A stretch of DNA of 5,116 nucleotides from Bacteroidales bacterium (GTDB lineage: Bacteria > Bacteroidota > Bacteroidia > Bacteroidales > UBA3824), in assembly GCA_016287995.1 (NCBI GenBank), contig JAEEXW010000245.1:1-5116 (forward strand), given 5' to 3'. Both the position numbers and the translations under genes were made by a program. Shown here in pieces: positions 1 through 5,116 of this stretch; within the stretch, counting starts at the first letter, position 1, and each line of letters begins with the position of its first letter. The notes beneath the pieces are model-generated. The model saw only the letters and a list, made by a program, of their open reading frames with translations. It ran no database searches and was not told the origin of the DNA.

Positions 1-63
1 AAATATTTTTAATATTCTTTAAAAATTTCTCAAAAAAGGTAACTTTTTTTGATTTTTTTCGTT

Positions 64-71
64 TATATTTG
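64..71 (+). promoter_or_regulatory. Bacteroidota-type promoter, -7 box
   Basis: TATATTTG is an exact match to the TAnnTTTG -7 consensus of the Bacteroidota primary sigma factor and is followed by GCAAC. Transcription would begin near 77-80. A TTTG lies at 48-51, but only 12 bases upstream of the box, where about 19-21 is usual, so the -33 element is poor or absent. The box lies directly in front of a long foldable region, and no other consensus -7 box was found between it and the gene at 410. Confidence 0.6.
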
Positions 72-222
72 CAACGGATATTTCTGATACCTTTTACATA
101 GTCGGAAAGATTCTAAGGACGTTTTTATTGACGACATCTTCTTCGTATCAATCTTCGCAACATTGAAACTCATTTGAAGATACGGCAACCGAAAACGTCT
201 GCGCCGTGTATGTATACACTTG

Positions 223-259
223 GTGTATTGTATCCTTTCGGGGTATGATATGCTTTTTT
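223..259 (+). terminator. hairpin plus T6, possible internal terminator or attenuator
   Basis: The arms at 223-235 and 241-253 pair over 13 positions, several of them G-U, around the five-base loop TTTCG. Six T residues (254-259) follow at once, the layout of an intrinsic terminator. The 5' arm contains GTATCC (230-235), which can pair instead with GGATAT at 76-81, so this hairpin and the base of the upstream rod exclude each other. The many wobble pairs weaken it compared with the terminators at 1669 and 3938. Confidence 0.45.
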
Positions 260-354
260 GGGCGTGGACTTTTGCGTTGCTTATCCTAAATGAGTAGGTA
301 ATGCGAAGGCCTGATACGTGAGGATAAGTGATAAAAAATTCCCACGTCTTTTTT
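260..354 (+). terminator. long hairpin followed by T-run
   Basis: The outer stem GGGCGTGG (260-267) pairs with CCACGTCT (342-349), with two G-U pairs. A TTTT/AAAA segment (270-273 with 335-338) links it to an inner 12-pair stem, 276-287 with 321-332, whose core CTTATCCT/AGGATAAG is perfect. The 3' arm runs into T6 at 349-354 and more T after one A. The apical part (288-320) has no clear stable fold. It may form the 3' end of the RNA starting near 77 or a folded leader in front of the gene at 410. The long closing stem makes chance pairing unlikely, but the role is inferred. Confidence 0.5.
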
Positions 355-409
355 ATTTTTATTAATCCGTGTTAGGGAAGTTCTACGGGCAAAAATCTTT
401 AACAAATTT

Positions 410-970
410 ATGAAAAAGAAAGTCTTTTTGGCGGTTCTCGCCATGGTCGGGGCTACAAGTTTTGCCTCGGCTCAAAAAACAACGGTAGAAATTAATGCAA
501 CAGAGGCACGTACTACTGATGCAATCACTTCCGTTCATGCACGCCCATTAATTTGTGATGTCAAACAAAAAAAATATCAGGCTGGTGCTGATTGGTGCAA
601 AGATACCGAATTTAACAAAATTGATAAAACAACTGGCCGCTTTACCGACCGTTGGTACTTGGATGCTGCAACAGGTCAGGCACTTGGAGATACTGAGGCA
701 ATGAAAAGGTACGGACAATACCGTTCGCAACAATACCGTCAGTGTGATGTTATTATAGCACCTATAATGAATGTCAGGAGTACATCAAAAGATGAACAAG
801 GACAGTACAATGGTGCAGCATACGTTGTTACAATAATCGGCTATGCCGCTGATTTTGATATGACAACTCTCACAAATGCAAGTAAAGAAGACCTTCTACT
901 TATACAAACGAATAAAAATATTATCGGCACAGAAGATAATATCAGAGAAGAAGTTAAAACAAAACATTAA
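410..970 (+). CDS. secreted protein of unknown function, 186 aa
   Basis: I do not recognise a named family. The start is the ATG that gives a textbook signal peptide: lysines at 2-4, a hydrophobic core to about residue 18, and a Sec signal peptidase I site after S-A-S-A (A21, mature Q22). The mature part is soluble-looking with no further membrane segment, so a periplasmic location is likely. It has three cysteines (C49, C63, C112). Residues 111-150 alternate like beta strands: C-D-V-I-I-A-P near 112 and V-V-T-I-I-G-Y-A-A near 139-147. From memory this resembles small Bacteroidota exported proteins carrying D-V-I-V-x-P and V-x-V-x-G-Y-x-A motifs, but that is unverified. The gene at 998 follows after 27 bases without a terminator, so the two are probably co-transcribed. 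No promoter box was found between 355 and 409, so transcription may come through the structured region upstream. Confidence 0.85.
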   Translation: MKKKVFLAVLAMVGATSFASAQKTTVEINATEARTTDAITSVHARPLICDVKQKKYQAGADWCKDTEFNKIDKTTGRFTDRWYLDAATGQALGDTEAMKRYGQYRSQQYRQCDVIIAPIMNVRSTSKDEQGQYNGAAYVVTIIGYAADFDMTTLTNASKEDLLLIQTNKNIIGTEDNIREEVKTKH

Positions 971-997
971 TCGCTAATCAAATAAACGAAAAATACG

Positions 998-1657
998 ATG
1001 AAAAAATTTTTATTATTGCTTATTGCTTTCATAGCAATTACAAGTATTTCAAACGCACAGATTGTTAAACAAAACTCTGTAAAAATCAACAAACAAGAAA
1101 AAGAACCGTCTGAATCAATGTGGTATGCAAGATTCGGATTGAATTTCATGAGTGCCGGCGGTGATGATGTTGACGAATTAAAGTCTAACCTCGGTTATCA
1201 ATTAGTTTGGGGATTTGAAAAACCGATTGGTCCTCTTTTTTGGGGCATGGAATTCGGTTTAGGGTCTCGCGGGTACAAAGCCAAGGAAGGTGATATGAAA
1301 TTGACTGCACATAACGGCGTATTTTCGCCTTTTAACTTAGGCTACAAACATGAACTCAGTAGTGATTTAGCATTAGAGGCACATATTGGCGTATACGTTG
1401 CAGGCGATTATTATGGAAAGGCGAAAGATGTTGTTACGGGATACAGCTATAAAAAAGGATACGAATATGGAGATTGTTCCATCTACGATATAGATGGATA
1501 TGTATTTCCAGATGCAGGAATGCAGTTTGGTTTCGGTCTTTGGTATAATGTTATCGGAGTAGATATTTTAGTCCAAAAAGGGTTTGTAAATTGGAATAAA
1601 GATGCAGATAGCTTTCACACCAGCAACTTTATGATTCGTCTCCGATTAAAATTCTAA
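998..1657 (+). CDS. small outer-membrane beta-barrel protein, 219 aa
   Basis: The signal peptide has K2-K3, a hydrophobic core and a cleavage site after S-N-A (A20, mature Q21). After a lysine-rich spacer to about residue 38, the protein is built of alternating aromatic/glycine strands typical of small barrels: W-Y-A-R-F-G-L-N-F near 42-50, L-V-W-G-F near 69-73, M-E-F-G-L-G-S near 84-90, L-A-L-E-A-H-I-G-V near 124-132, F-G-F-G-L-W-Y near 177-183. The final strand F-M-I-R-L-R-L-K-F ends in a C-terminal phenylalanine, the signal read by the BAM assembly machinery. About 200 mature residues would suit an eight-stranded barrel of the broad 'porin family / OMP_b-brl' type. The substrate or partner is unknown; such proteins can be structural or adhesive rather than channels. 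It follows the 410 gene closely, and a strong terminator lies 11 bases after its stop, so it ends the transcription unit. Confidence 0.85.
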   Translation: MKKFLLLLIAFIAITSISNAQIVKQNSVKINKQEKEPSESMWYARFGLNFMSAGGDDVDELKSNLGYQLVWGFEKPIGPLFWGMEFGLGSRGYKAKEGDMKLTAHNGVFSPFNLGYKHELSSDLALEAHIGVYVAGDYYGKAKDVVTGYSYKKGYEYGDCSIYDIDGYVFPDAGMQFGFGLWYNVIGVDILVQKGFVNWNKDADSFHTSNFMIRLRLKF

Positions 1658-1668
1658 AAAATTAATAT

Positions 1669-1707
1669 GTTGCGGTAGAAAATTAAATATTTTCTCCGCA
1701 ACTTTTT
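1669..1707 (+). terminator. intrinsic terminator after the beta-barrel gene
   Basis: GTTGCGG (1669-1675) pairs with CCGCAAC (1696-1702). After a single bulged T (1676), AGAAAAT (1677-1683) pairs with ATTTTCT (1689-1695) around a five-base loop. Fourteen perfect pairs are followed by T5 (1703-1707). The only gap between this and the next start (1738) is A/T-rich and shows no TAnnTTTG box, so how the next gene is transcribed is not visible. Confidence 0.85.
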
Positions 1708-1737
1708 GTAAAACAAACTATTAAAATATAAAATGAT

Positions 1738-2475
1738 ATGAAAAAAATAATCTTATTATTGGTATTAGTTCTTTCTGTCGTTTTGGTTAAAGCGCAGGAC
1801 GAAGAGCAACTTTTTGAAAAGGAATACAAATTTCCTTTGGCAATGGACAACGGTAAATGCAGTGTAAGCGGTGCAATGGATTTTTCTGCAACGAAACTTG
1901 ATGACGATGCAATTTTCACGAATCTTTATATGTGGGTTTGTGAAAATATGGTTCGTGAAAACGTTTTAAAAATTCTACCATCAAAAAAAATCATTGTATG
2001 CAAATACAGTATTGAAGGTAAAACAGTTGCCGTAACAGGCAAAAAAAACACTTATAATTTATCAACTGCATTTAGAATTGCTGATAAACGTGTGTATGTT
2101 TCACAAACTGAAATAGAAGTGTTGCCTGCATTGCCGTTTGCAAAAAAAGGCGGTATTGAAAAATATGCCGCACTCAAAAAACCGGCAGATAAAACCGTTA
2201 TTGACGAATTCAATGAAGTAAATAATGAAATGATTCTAACCGTTTCAGGCTTTATTGAATCCAACACTCCACATCATATTAATAACTGGGATAATATTGT
2301 TGCCAAAAGAGTTGTAGAAGGTATGACTATGACGGAAGTAAAACTTGCTCTCGGTAATCCTCAGTCGGAAGTCGAAGGCAATACCGAGACACAATGGATT
2401 TACGGACTCACACTTATTATTTATTTCGATGACGGTAAAACTGGTGAGAAAAAAGTTACCCGAATTTTACGCTAA
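1738..2475 (+). CDS. secreted protein with DUF4468-like and BamE/SmpA-like regions, 245 aa
   Basis: A strongly hydrophobic signal peptide ends in V-K-A (A19, mature Q20), so the product is exported; there is no lipobox cysteine. Residues about 38-130 have the look of the DUF4468 (TBP-like fold) domain common in Bacteroidota exported proteins: a helix rich in W/L/N near 56-78 (F-T-N-L-Y-M-W-V), then strands carrying K-I-I-V-C-K-Y and K-T-V-A-V-T. This match is from pattern memory. The C-terminus, about 188-245, is more telling: V-V-E-G-M-T-M-T-E-V at 192-201, then L-G-N-P (205-208) and W-I-Y-G (220-223), followed by a hydrophobic strand ending at F230. This is the G-M-T-x-x-E-V…L-G-x-P…W-x-Y signature of SmpA/OmlA (BamE) and related beta-lactamase-inhibitor-like folds, which often mediate envelope protein contacts. 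It is the first gene of a likely three-gene unit; 31 bases without a terminator separate it from the next gene. Confidence 0.85.
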   Translation: MKKIILLLVLVLSVVLVKAQDEEQLFEKEYKFPLAMDNGKCSVSGAMDFSATKLDDDAIFTNLYMWVCENMVRENVLKILPSKKIIVCKYSIEGKTVAVTGKKNTYNLSTAFRIADKRVYVSQTEIEVLPALPFAKKGGIEKYAALKKPADKTVIDEFNEVNNEMILTVSGFIESNTPHHINNWDNIVAKRVVEGMTMTEVKLALGNPQSEVEGNTETQWIYGLTLIIYFDDGKTGEKKVTRILR

Positions 2476-2506
2476 AAATTGACTTAAAAAAAATAACTCA
2501 TAAAAA

Positions 2507-3226
2507 ATGAAAAGGTTATTATGTTTATTGTTTGCATTTGCCGTGGTGTTCACGGCATGCAACAAAGACGGCGACGGACTTTCCGGCGATGAAGGTACGC
2601 TGGTCGGTGCATGGAAAATCGCAAATGGAAGTTCTGTTTGGGTTTTCCTCGAAAACGGAACTTGCTACGCAGAAGACGGCAGTGTCGGAACGTGGCACTA
2701 TTATGTACCGTCTTCTACTGGCGGTGATTACAAGGGTTTTTTAACGACGGAATATGTTTCTGCTTTTTCCGGAAAAGGTTATACGACTAACTGGTGGGTT
2801 GTTTCTGTTTCAAAAGACAAATGGATAGGAACAAACGTTAGCGGTGATTATGAGTACATCTATAATCGTATTGAGTTGAATAAGGAAAAGTACAAGGAAG
2901 TGGAGCAAACTACTCAAACAAAAAATGACGAAGGCGTAAAAATTACTTTGTCATATACGAAAAACAGCGGTAACAACTACACTTGTACTGTAAAACTTTC
3001 CGGCGATGTTGAAAGTGAGGACGTTTCGGAAATAGGTGTAAGATTTGCCCCGACTTCGTCTTCTGACGAACCTTATTTGCTGTTTGCAAATCCGAGTAAC
3101 GGGACTTTAAGTTATTCAACGTCAAGAACGCTTGCAATTTCAGAAAAAGTAATGGGGTATGCAATCGTTAAAGGCAAAACCTATAAAACCAACATTCAAA
3201 CCATAACAATTACAGCAAACAAATAA
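2507..3226 (+). CDS. lipoprotein with lipocalin-like and fibronectin-III-like parts, 239 aa
   Basis: A short signal peptide ends in V-V-F-T-A-C, so C18 should be lipid-modified after signal peptidase II cleavage; F at -3 is tolerated in this phylum. N-K-D-G-D-G follows the cysteine, which is reminiscent of, though weaker than, the acidic export signal that sends Bacteroidota lipoproteins to the cell surface. Residues about 32-122 fit the lipocalin-like domain: L-V-G-A-W-K at 32-37, F-L-E-N-G-T at 47-52, G-T-W-H-Y at 61-65, and strands to I-Y-N-R-I near 118-122. Residues about 140-239 look like an Ig/FN3-type sandwich: S-E-I-G-V-R-F (174-180) and, near the end, G-Y-A-I-V-K-G-K-T-Y, close to the 'Y-A-V-x-x-G-K-T-Y' ending of Bacteroidota FN3-like repeats. 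The ligand is unknown. The stop lies one base before the next lipoprotein's start, so co-translation is likely. Confidence 0.88.
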   Translation: MKRLLCLLFAFAVVFTACNKDGDGLSGDEGTLVGAWKIANGSSVWVFLENGTCYAEDGSVGTWHYYVPSSTGGDYKGFLTTEYVSAFSGKGYTTNWWVVSVSKDKWIGTNVSGDYEYIYNRIELNKEKYKEVEQTTQTKNDEGVKITLSYTKNSGNNYTCTVKLSGDVESEDVSEIGVRFAPTSSSDEPYLLFANPSNGTLSYSTSRTLAISEKVMGYAIVKGKTYKTNIQTITITANK

Positions 3227-3227
3227 A

Positions 3228-3914
3228 ATGAAAAGATTACATTTCGGCATAATGGCATTTGCGTTTGCGGCTTTGATTTTTTCAGGTTGCAAAAAAGACG
3301 ATGACGGAGATAACGGCGACGGCAGTCAAATAGAACGCAGCAGCAAAAACGTATCGTTCAGTATGACATTGGTTGATACGGAGAAAAAAGAAACAAAATT
3401 TTCCACCTCGGATGCAACTTTTTATTCTTCATACGATACCGAGGCAGCAGAAAACGTTTTTAGCGGATTTTCCAATATGTTCAATTCCAAAACGACGACA
3501 ACCATAGTCGGCAAAAAGGATAACCACACATTATCAATTACGTATTTGGGAACAGGTTCGTCCGCTGACGGAAAGAGTTTTTACGGTAATATTTCTTCCG
3601 TTAAAAGTAAAGATTCAAATGCAGCATCGGCAATTTTAAGTTATTTAAAAGGCAACGAACCGACTTCAAAGGAAAAAAACGCGCTTGAAAAATTAGATAA
3701 TGAATATTATTATTCGGCTCTAATAATTTATAAAGGTAAGGATGATGTGCCGGGTAGTGAAACTTTTTACTATTCGGAGTCTGCCGCAGTAACAATTTCT
3801 GTTTACGCGACAAAGTTTATTACAGGCAGTTTTTCTGCGGCATTGAAAAACGCTTCCGGCGATACGTTTAAAATTTCGGACGGCGTATTCAATGTTTTAA
3901 TCAGCGGAGAATGA
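3228..3914 (+). CDS. lipoprotein of unknown function, likely surface-exposed, 228 aa
   Basis: The signal peptide ends in L-I-F-S-G-C; C21 is the expected lipidated residue. It is followed by K-K-D-D-D-G-D, which matches the K-(D/E)-rich lipoprotein export signal known from Bacteroidota for outward display on the outer membrane, so I infer surface location. The rest has no membrane segment and is strand-rich, with a Ser/Thr-rich first half. The end, about 198-228 (F-I-T-G-S-F-S-A…T-F-K-I-S-D-G-V-F), recalls the G-T-F-S-F…I-T-D-G-x-F ending of some small Bacteroidota lipoproteins (DUF6252-like), a recollection not checked. It shares M-K-R-L and a K-D-rich N-terminus with its neighbour, but I see no sequence similarity in the mature parts. 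It starts one base after the upstream stop, ends its transcription unit, and is followed by an intrinsic terminator 23 bases later. Confidence 0.87.
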   Translation: MKRLHFGIMAFAFAALIFSGCKKDDDGDNGDGSQIERSSKNVSFSMTLVDTEKKETKFSTSDATFYSSYDTEAAENVFSGFSNMFNSKTTTTIVGKKDNHTLSITYLGTGSSADGKSFYGNISSVKSKDSNAASAILSYLKGNEPTSKEKNALEKLDNEYYYSALIIYKGKDDVPGSETFYYSESAAVTISVYATKFITGSFSAALKNASGDTFKISDGVFNVLISGE

Positions 3915-3937
3915 CGGAACTTTTTTTCATGTTTTAG

Positions 3938-3979
3938 TCCTGCGGTTGAAGGAGTTTTTCAGCCACAGGATTTTTTTTT
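3938..3979 (+). terminator. intrinsic terminator after the lipoprotein pair
   Basis: TCCTGCGGTTGAA (3938-3950) pairs with TTCAGCCACAGGA (3958-3970), with one C-A mismatch and one G-U pair, around a seven-base loop. Nine T residues (3971-3979) follow directly. The minus-strand reading has no T-run after the hairpin, so it should act only on plus-strand transcription, ending the 1738-3914 unit. Confidence 0.85.
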
Positions 3980-4015
3980 ATTTGTTAAATAATTTAGAAT
4001 GACTGCCGACTCTGA

Positions 4016-4165
4016 CTAATTATCTAAGGTATGCAGCGATTTGTAATCTTTTTTGAATTGCGTGGAAAAGTAACTGAGTGTAAGCGTTTCCATATTTGCC
4101 GGTGCGGACATTCCGCCGGAAAATTTCGTCCTTTTTCTTGTCTTTTGTTTCGCTAAAACTTCCAT
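4016..4165 (-). CDS. candidate small protein, 49 aa
   Basis: On the minus strand an ATG at 4165-4163 opens 49 codons ending in TAG (4018-4016). I do not recognise the product. It is basic at the N-terminus (K-Q-K-T-R-K-R-T-K at residues 6-14), has a small/flexible middle (G-G-M-S-A-P-A), then a Ser/Thr- and Lys-bearing C-terminal part with F-K-K-D-Y near 37-41. There is no signal peptide or membrane segment, so it would be cytosolic, possibly nucleic-acid or ribosome associated judging only from charge. Support comes from an exact TATATTTG box at 4200-4193, giving a leader of roughly 20 bases before the ATG, and from an A-rich start context typical of this phylum. A longer overlapping frame (4289-4020) would start upstream of that promoter and reads as low-complexity, so I prefer this one. 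With so short an ORF, chance cannot be excluded. Confidence 0.42.
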   Translation of the reverse strand: MEVLAKQKTRKRTKFSGGMSAPANMETLTLSYFSTQFKKDYKSLHTLDN

Positions 4166-4192
4166 AATTATTTTCTTTTAAAAATCTCCGCA

Positions 4193-4200
4193 CAAATATA
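4193..4200 (-). promoter_or_regulatory. Bacteroidota-type promoter, -7 box, minus strand
   Basis: Read on the minus strand this is TATATTTG followed by TGCGGAG, an exact TAnnTTTG match. Transcription would start near 4186 and run toward the small ORF at 4165-4016. No TTTG -33 element is found at the usual distance (about 4220-4225). In DNA this AT-rich the box alone can occur by chance, but its position just before a small ORF is suggestive. Confidence 0.45.
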
Positions 4201-4246
4201 TTTAAAAAAAACATTATTTTTATTATGCCGTTTTTAAAAAAATTGT

Positions 4247-4254
4247 TAACTTCG
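4247..4254 (+). promoter_or_regulatory. possible nhaD promoter, -7 box
   Basis: TAACTTCG differs from TAnnTTTG at one position (C for T) and sits 44 bases before the nhaD start, predicting a leader of roughly 38 bases. No clear -33 TTTG is present. It would fire away from the minus-strand box at 4193-4200, making this a divergent intergenic region. The call rests only on similarity and position. Confidence 0.35.
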
Positions 4255-4298
4255 CCGTCATATTGATAACTTAAAATTTTAAAATACAAAATTAAACT

Positions 4299-5116
4299 AT
4301 GTTTGTCTTAATGATAATAGTTTTTGTCATAGGCTATGCTTGCATTGCCCTTGAACACAAACTTAAAATTGACAAGGCCGCCACAGCCTTAATGCTCGGT
4401 GCATTAATGTGGATTCTTTTCGTAATCGGTAAGCAGAGTATCTTGAACGATCCTGACATTACCAACAAATCGTGGGACGAATATTGTGCGGCTAATCCCG
4501 ACATACCTCATGATGATTCGTTCTTGAACACTTTTATCATTCAGGAAGAGAGCCTTCATCACTTGGGCGAAACCTCCGAAACGTTGTTCTTTCGTCTCGG
4601 CGCAATGACAATCGTTGCAATTATCGACAAGCACAACGGCTTTTCAATCATTACGAACAAAATTACTACCCGCAACAAAATGAAACTGCTTTGGATGCTG
4701 AGCATCTTAACGTTCTTTATGTCAGCGGTTTTGGATAATTTGACAACGACTATCGTCATGGTAACGCTGCTGAACAAACTTGTCGCGGATAGACATTTGC
4801 GTTGGACGTATGCCGGAATGATTGTTTTAGCGGCTAATTCGGGCGGTGCGTGGTCTCCGATTGGCGATGTTACAACGATTATGCTTTGGATTGGCGGTTA
4901 CATTACGGCAGGAAAAGTTATTGCAATGCTTATTCTTCCATCACTGATTTCAATGATTATTCCGCTGATTGTTTTGGGTTTTTCGCTCAAAGGCGATTTG
5001 GAAACTCCGCAAGCCTCTACAACCCTTACAAGTGCTTCTGAAAACAGACTTCAATCTTTCTGCTTGTATTGGGGGATAGGTTCGTTGTTGATGGTTCCCG
5101 TTTTAAAAACGTTCTT
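4299..5116 (+). CDS. nhaD: NhaD-type Na+/H+ antiporter, N-terminal 272 residues (cut by window end)
   Basis: This is an inner-membrane secondary transporter that exports Na+ (or Li+) in exchange for protons, used for sodium and alkaline pH tolerance. The frame stays open to the window edge, so the C-terminal part is missing; family members are usually about 450-480 residues. The ATG at 4299 gives the expected start: a hydrophobic helix at 1-18 (M-F-V-L-M-I-I-V-F-V-I-G-Y), then A-L-E-H-K-L-K-I-D-K-A-A-T-A leading into helix two (27-44). Family hallmarks follow: H-H-L-G-E-T-S-E-T-L-F-F (87-98), G-A-M-T-I-V-A-I-I-D (101-110), L-D-N-L-T-T-T-I-V-M (145-154) and S-G-G-A-W-S-P-I-G-D-V-T-T (181-193). 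By order, E91/E94, D110, D146 and D190 are candidates for the essential acidic residues reported in Vibrio NhaD; the exact mapping needs an alignment. It is separated from the lipoprotein unit by a terminator and so is its own transcription unit. Confidence 0.93.
   Translation, partial: MFVLMIIVFVIGYACIALEHKLKIDKAATALMLGALMWILFVIGKQSILNDPDITNKSWDEYCAANPDIPHDDSFLNTFIIQEESLHHLGETSETLFFRLGAMTIVAIIDKHNGFSIITNKITTRNKMKLLWMLSILTFFMSAVLDNLTTTIVMVTLLNKLVADRHLRWTYAGMIVLAANSGGAWSPIGDVTTIMLWIGGYITAGKVIAMLILPSLISMIIPLIVLGFSLKGDLETPQASTTLTSASENRLQSFCLYWGIGSLLMVPVLKTF

Larger units (their letters stand above)
77..354 (+). ncRNA. candidate structured RNA or long structured leader
   Basis: About 280 bases with no convincing ORF lie between a -7 box and a run of T. 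The first half folds by eye into a long interrupted rod: GGATAT (76-81) with GTATCC (230-235), ATACC (87-91) with GGTGT (222-226), TACATA (95-100) with TATGTA (209-214), CGG (103-105) with CCG (204-206), GGACGTTTT (117-125) with AAAACGTCT (192-200), and TCGTATC (143-149) with GATACGG (179-185). The second half is a separate long hairpin (260-349). A rod with bubbles between promoter and terminator resembles 6S-like RNAs or the Bacteroidales-1 motif, but I recognise no conserved sequence of either. It could equally be the 5' leader of the gene at 410, which lacks an obvious promoter of its own. Ends are approximate. Confidence 0.5.

Noticed and set aside
32..50. AAAAAAG/CTTTTTT hairpin at the left edge, possible terminator of an upstream gene
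   Set aside because: The stem is almost entirely A-T and the surrounding DNA is homopolymer-rich, so it is weak and could be chance; no upstream gene is visible to support it.
210..289. Two overlapping mini-ORFs (210-248 and 245-289) as possible leader peptides
   Set aside because: They are only 12 and 14 residues, lack a recognisable regulatory codon run, and fall in strongly base-paired DNA; their hydrophobic/Cys-rich content is easily explained by the hairpin sequence.
77..354. Known riboswitches, tmRNA, RNase P RNA or SRP RNA in the structured region
   Set aside because: I looked for the conserved cores of TPP, cobalamin, FMN, SAM and preQ1 riboswitches, the RNase P core, the SRP GGAAG/AGCAG loop and a tmRNA CCA end and found none.
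1683..1919. Minus-strand 78-codon frame
   Set aside because: It overlaps the terminator at 1669-1707 and the signal-peptide region of the 1738 gene, and resembles no protein; antisense shadow.
4020..4289. 89-codon minus-strand frame upstream of nhaD
   Set aside because: Its start lies upstream of the minus-strand -7 box at 4193-4200, its N-terminal half is translated from A/T-rich intergenic DNA, and the shorter 49-codon frame fits the promoter better.
4404..5041. Minus-strand frames at 4404-4634 and 4559-4777 and a plus-strand frame at 4850-5041
   Set aside because: All lie inside the NhaD coding sequence in other frames; NhaD motifs are unmistakable, so these are shadows.
1..5116. CRISPR arrays, insertion sequences, tRNA genes
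   Set aside because: No regularly spaced direct repeats, no terminal inverted repeats with a transposase, and no cloverleaf with GTTC-type T-arm were seen.

Overview
The window looks like chromosomal DNA from a member of the Bacteroidota, probably Bacteroidales. The evidence is AT-rich intergenic DNA, A-rich start regions without a clear Shine-Dalgarno sequence, -7 promoter boxes of the TAnnTTTG type, small secreted proteins whose signal peptides end in A-Q, lipoproteins with acidic/lysine-rich stretches right after the lipid-bearing cysteine, and an NhaD-type Na+/H+ antiporter. No mobile element, CRISPR array, tRNA or rRNA gene was seen.

Layout. Bases 1-409 hold no convincing protein gene. 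They contain a good -7 promoter box (64-71) followed by about 280 bases that fold into two long hairpin systems, each ending in a run of T. This is either a small noncoding RNA with its own promoter and terminators or a long regulatory leader for the gene at 410. Next comes a two-gene unit: a secreted protein of unknown function (410-970) and a small outer-membrane beta-barrel protein (998-1657), closed by a strong intrinsic terminator (1669-1707). A second unit has three genes: a secreted protein with a DUF4468-like region and a BamE/SmpA-like C-terminus (1738-2475), a lipoprotein with a lipocalin-like and a fibronectin-III-like part (2507-3226), and a second lipoprotein just one base downstream (3228-3914). 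It is closed by an intrinsic terminator (3938-3979). The last intergenic region appears to be divergent: a 49-residue small ORF on the minus strand with an exact -7 box, and on the plus strand the start of nhaD (4299 onward), cut by the window end.

How the genes fit together. All five complete plus-strand genes encode exported products (two plain secreted, one barrel, two lipoproteins), so this is a small cell-envelope neighbourhood. Nothing in it assigns a specific pathway. NhaD, an inner-membrane sodium/proton antiporter, is a separate transcription unit. The least explained parts are the structured RNA region at the left end and the small minus-strand ORF beside nhaD.
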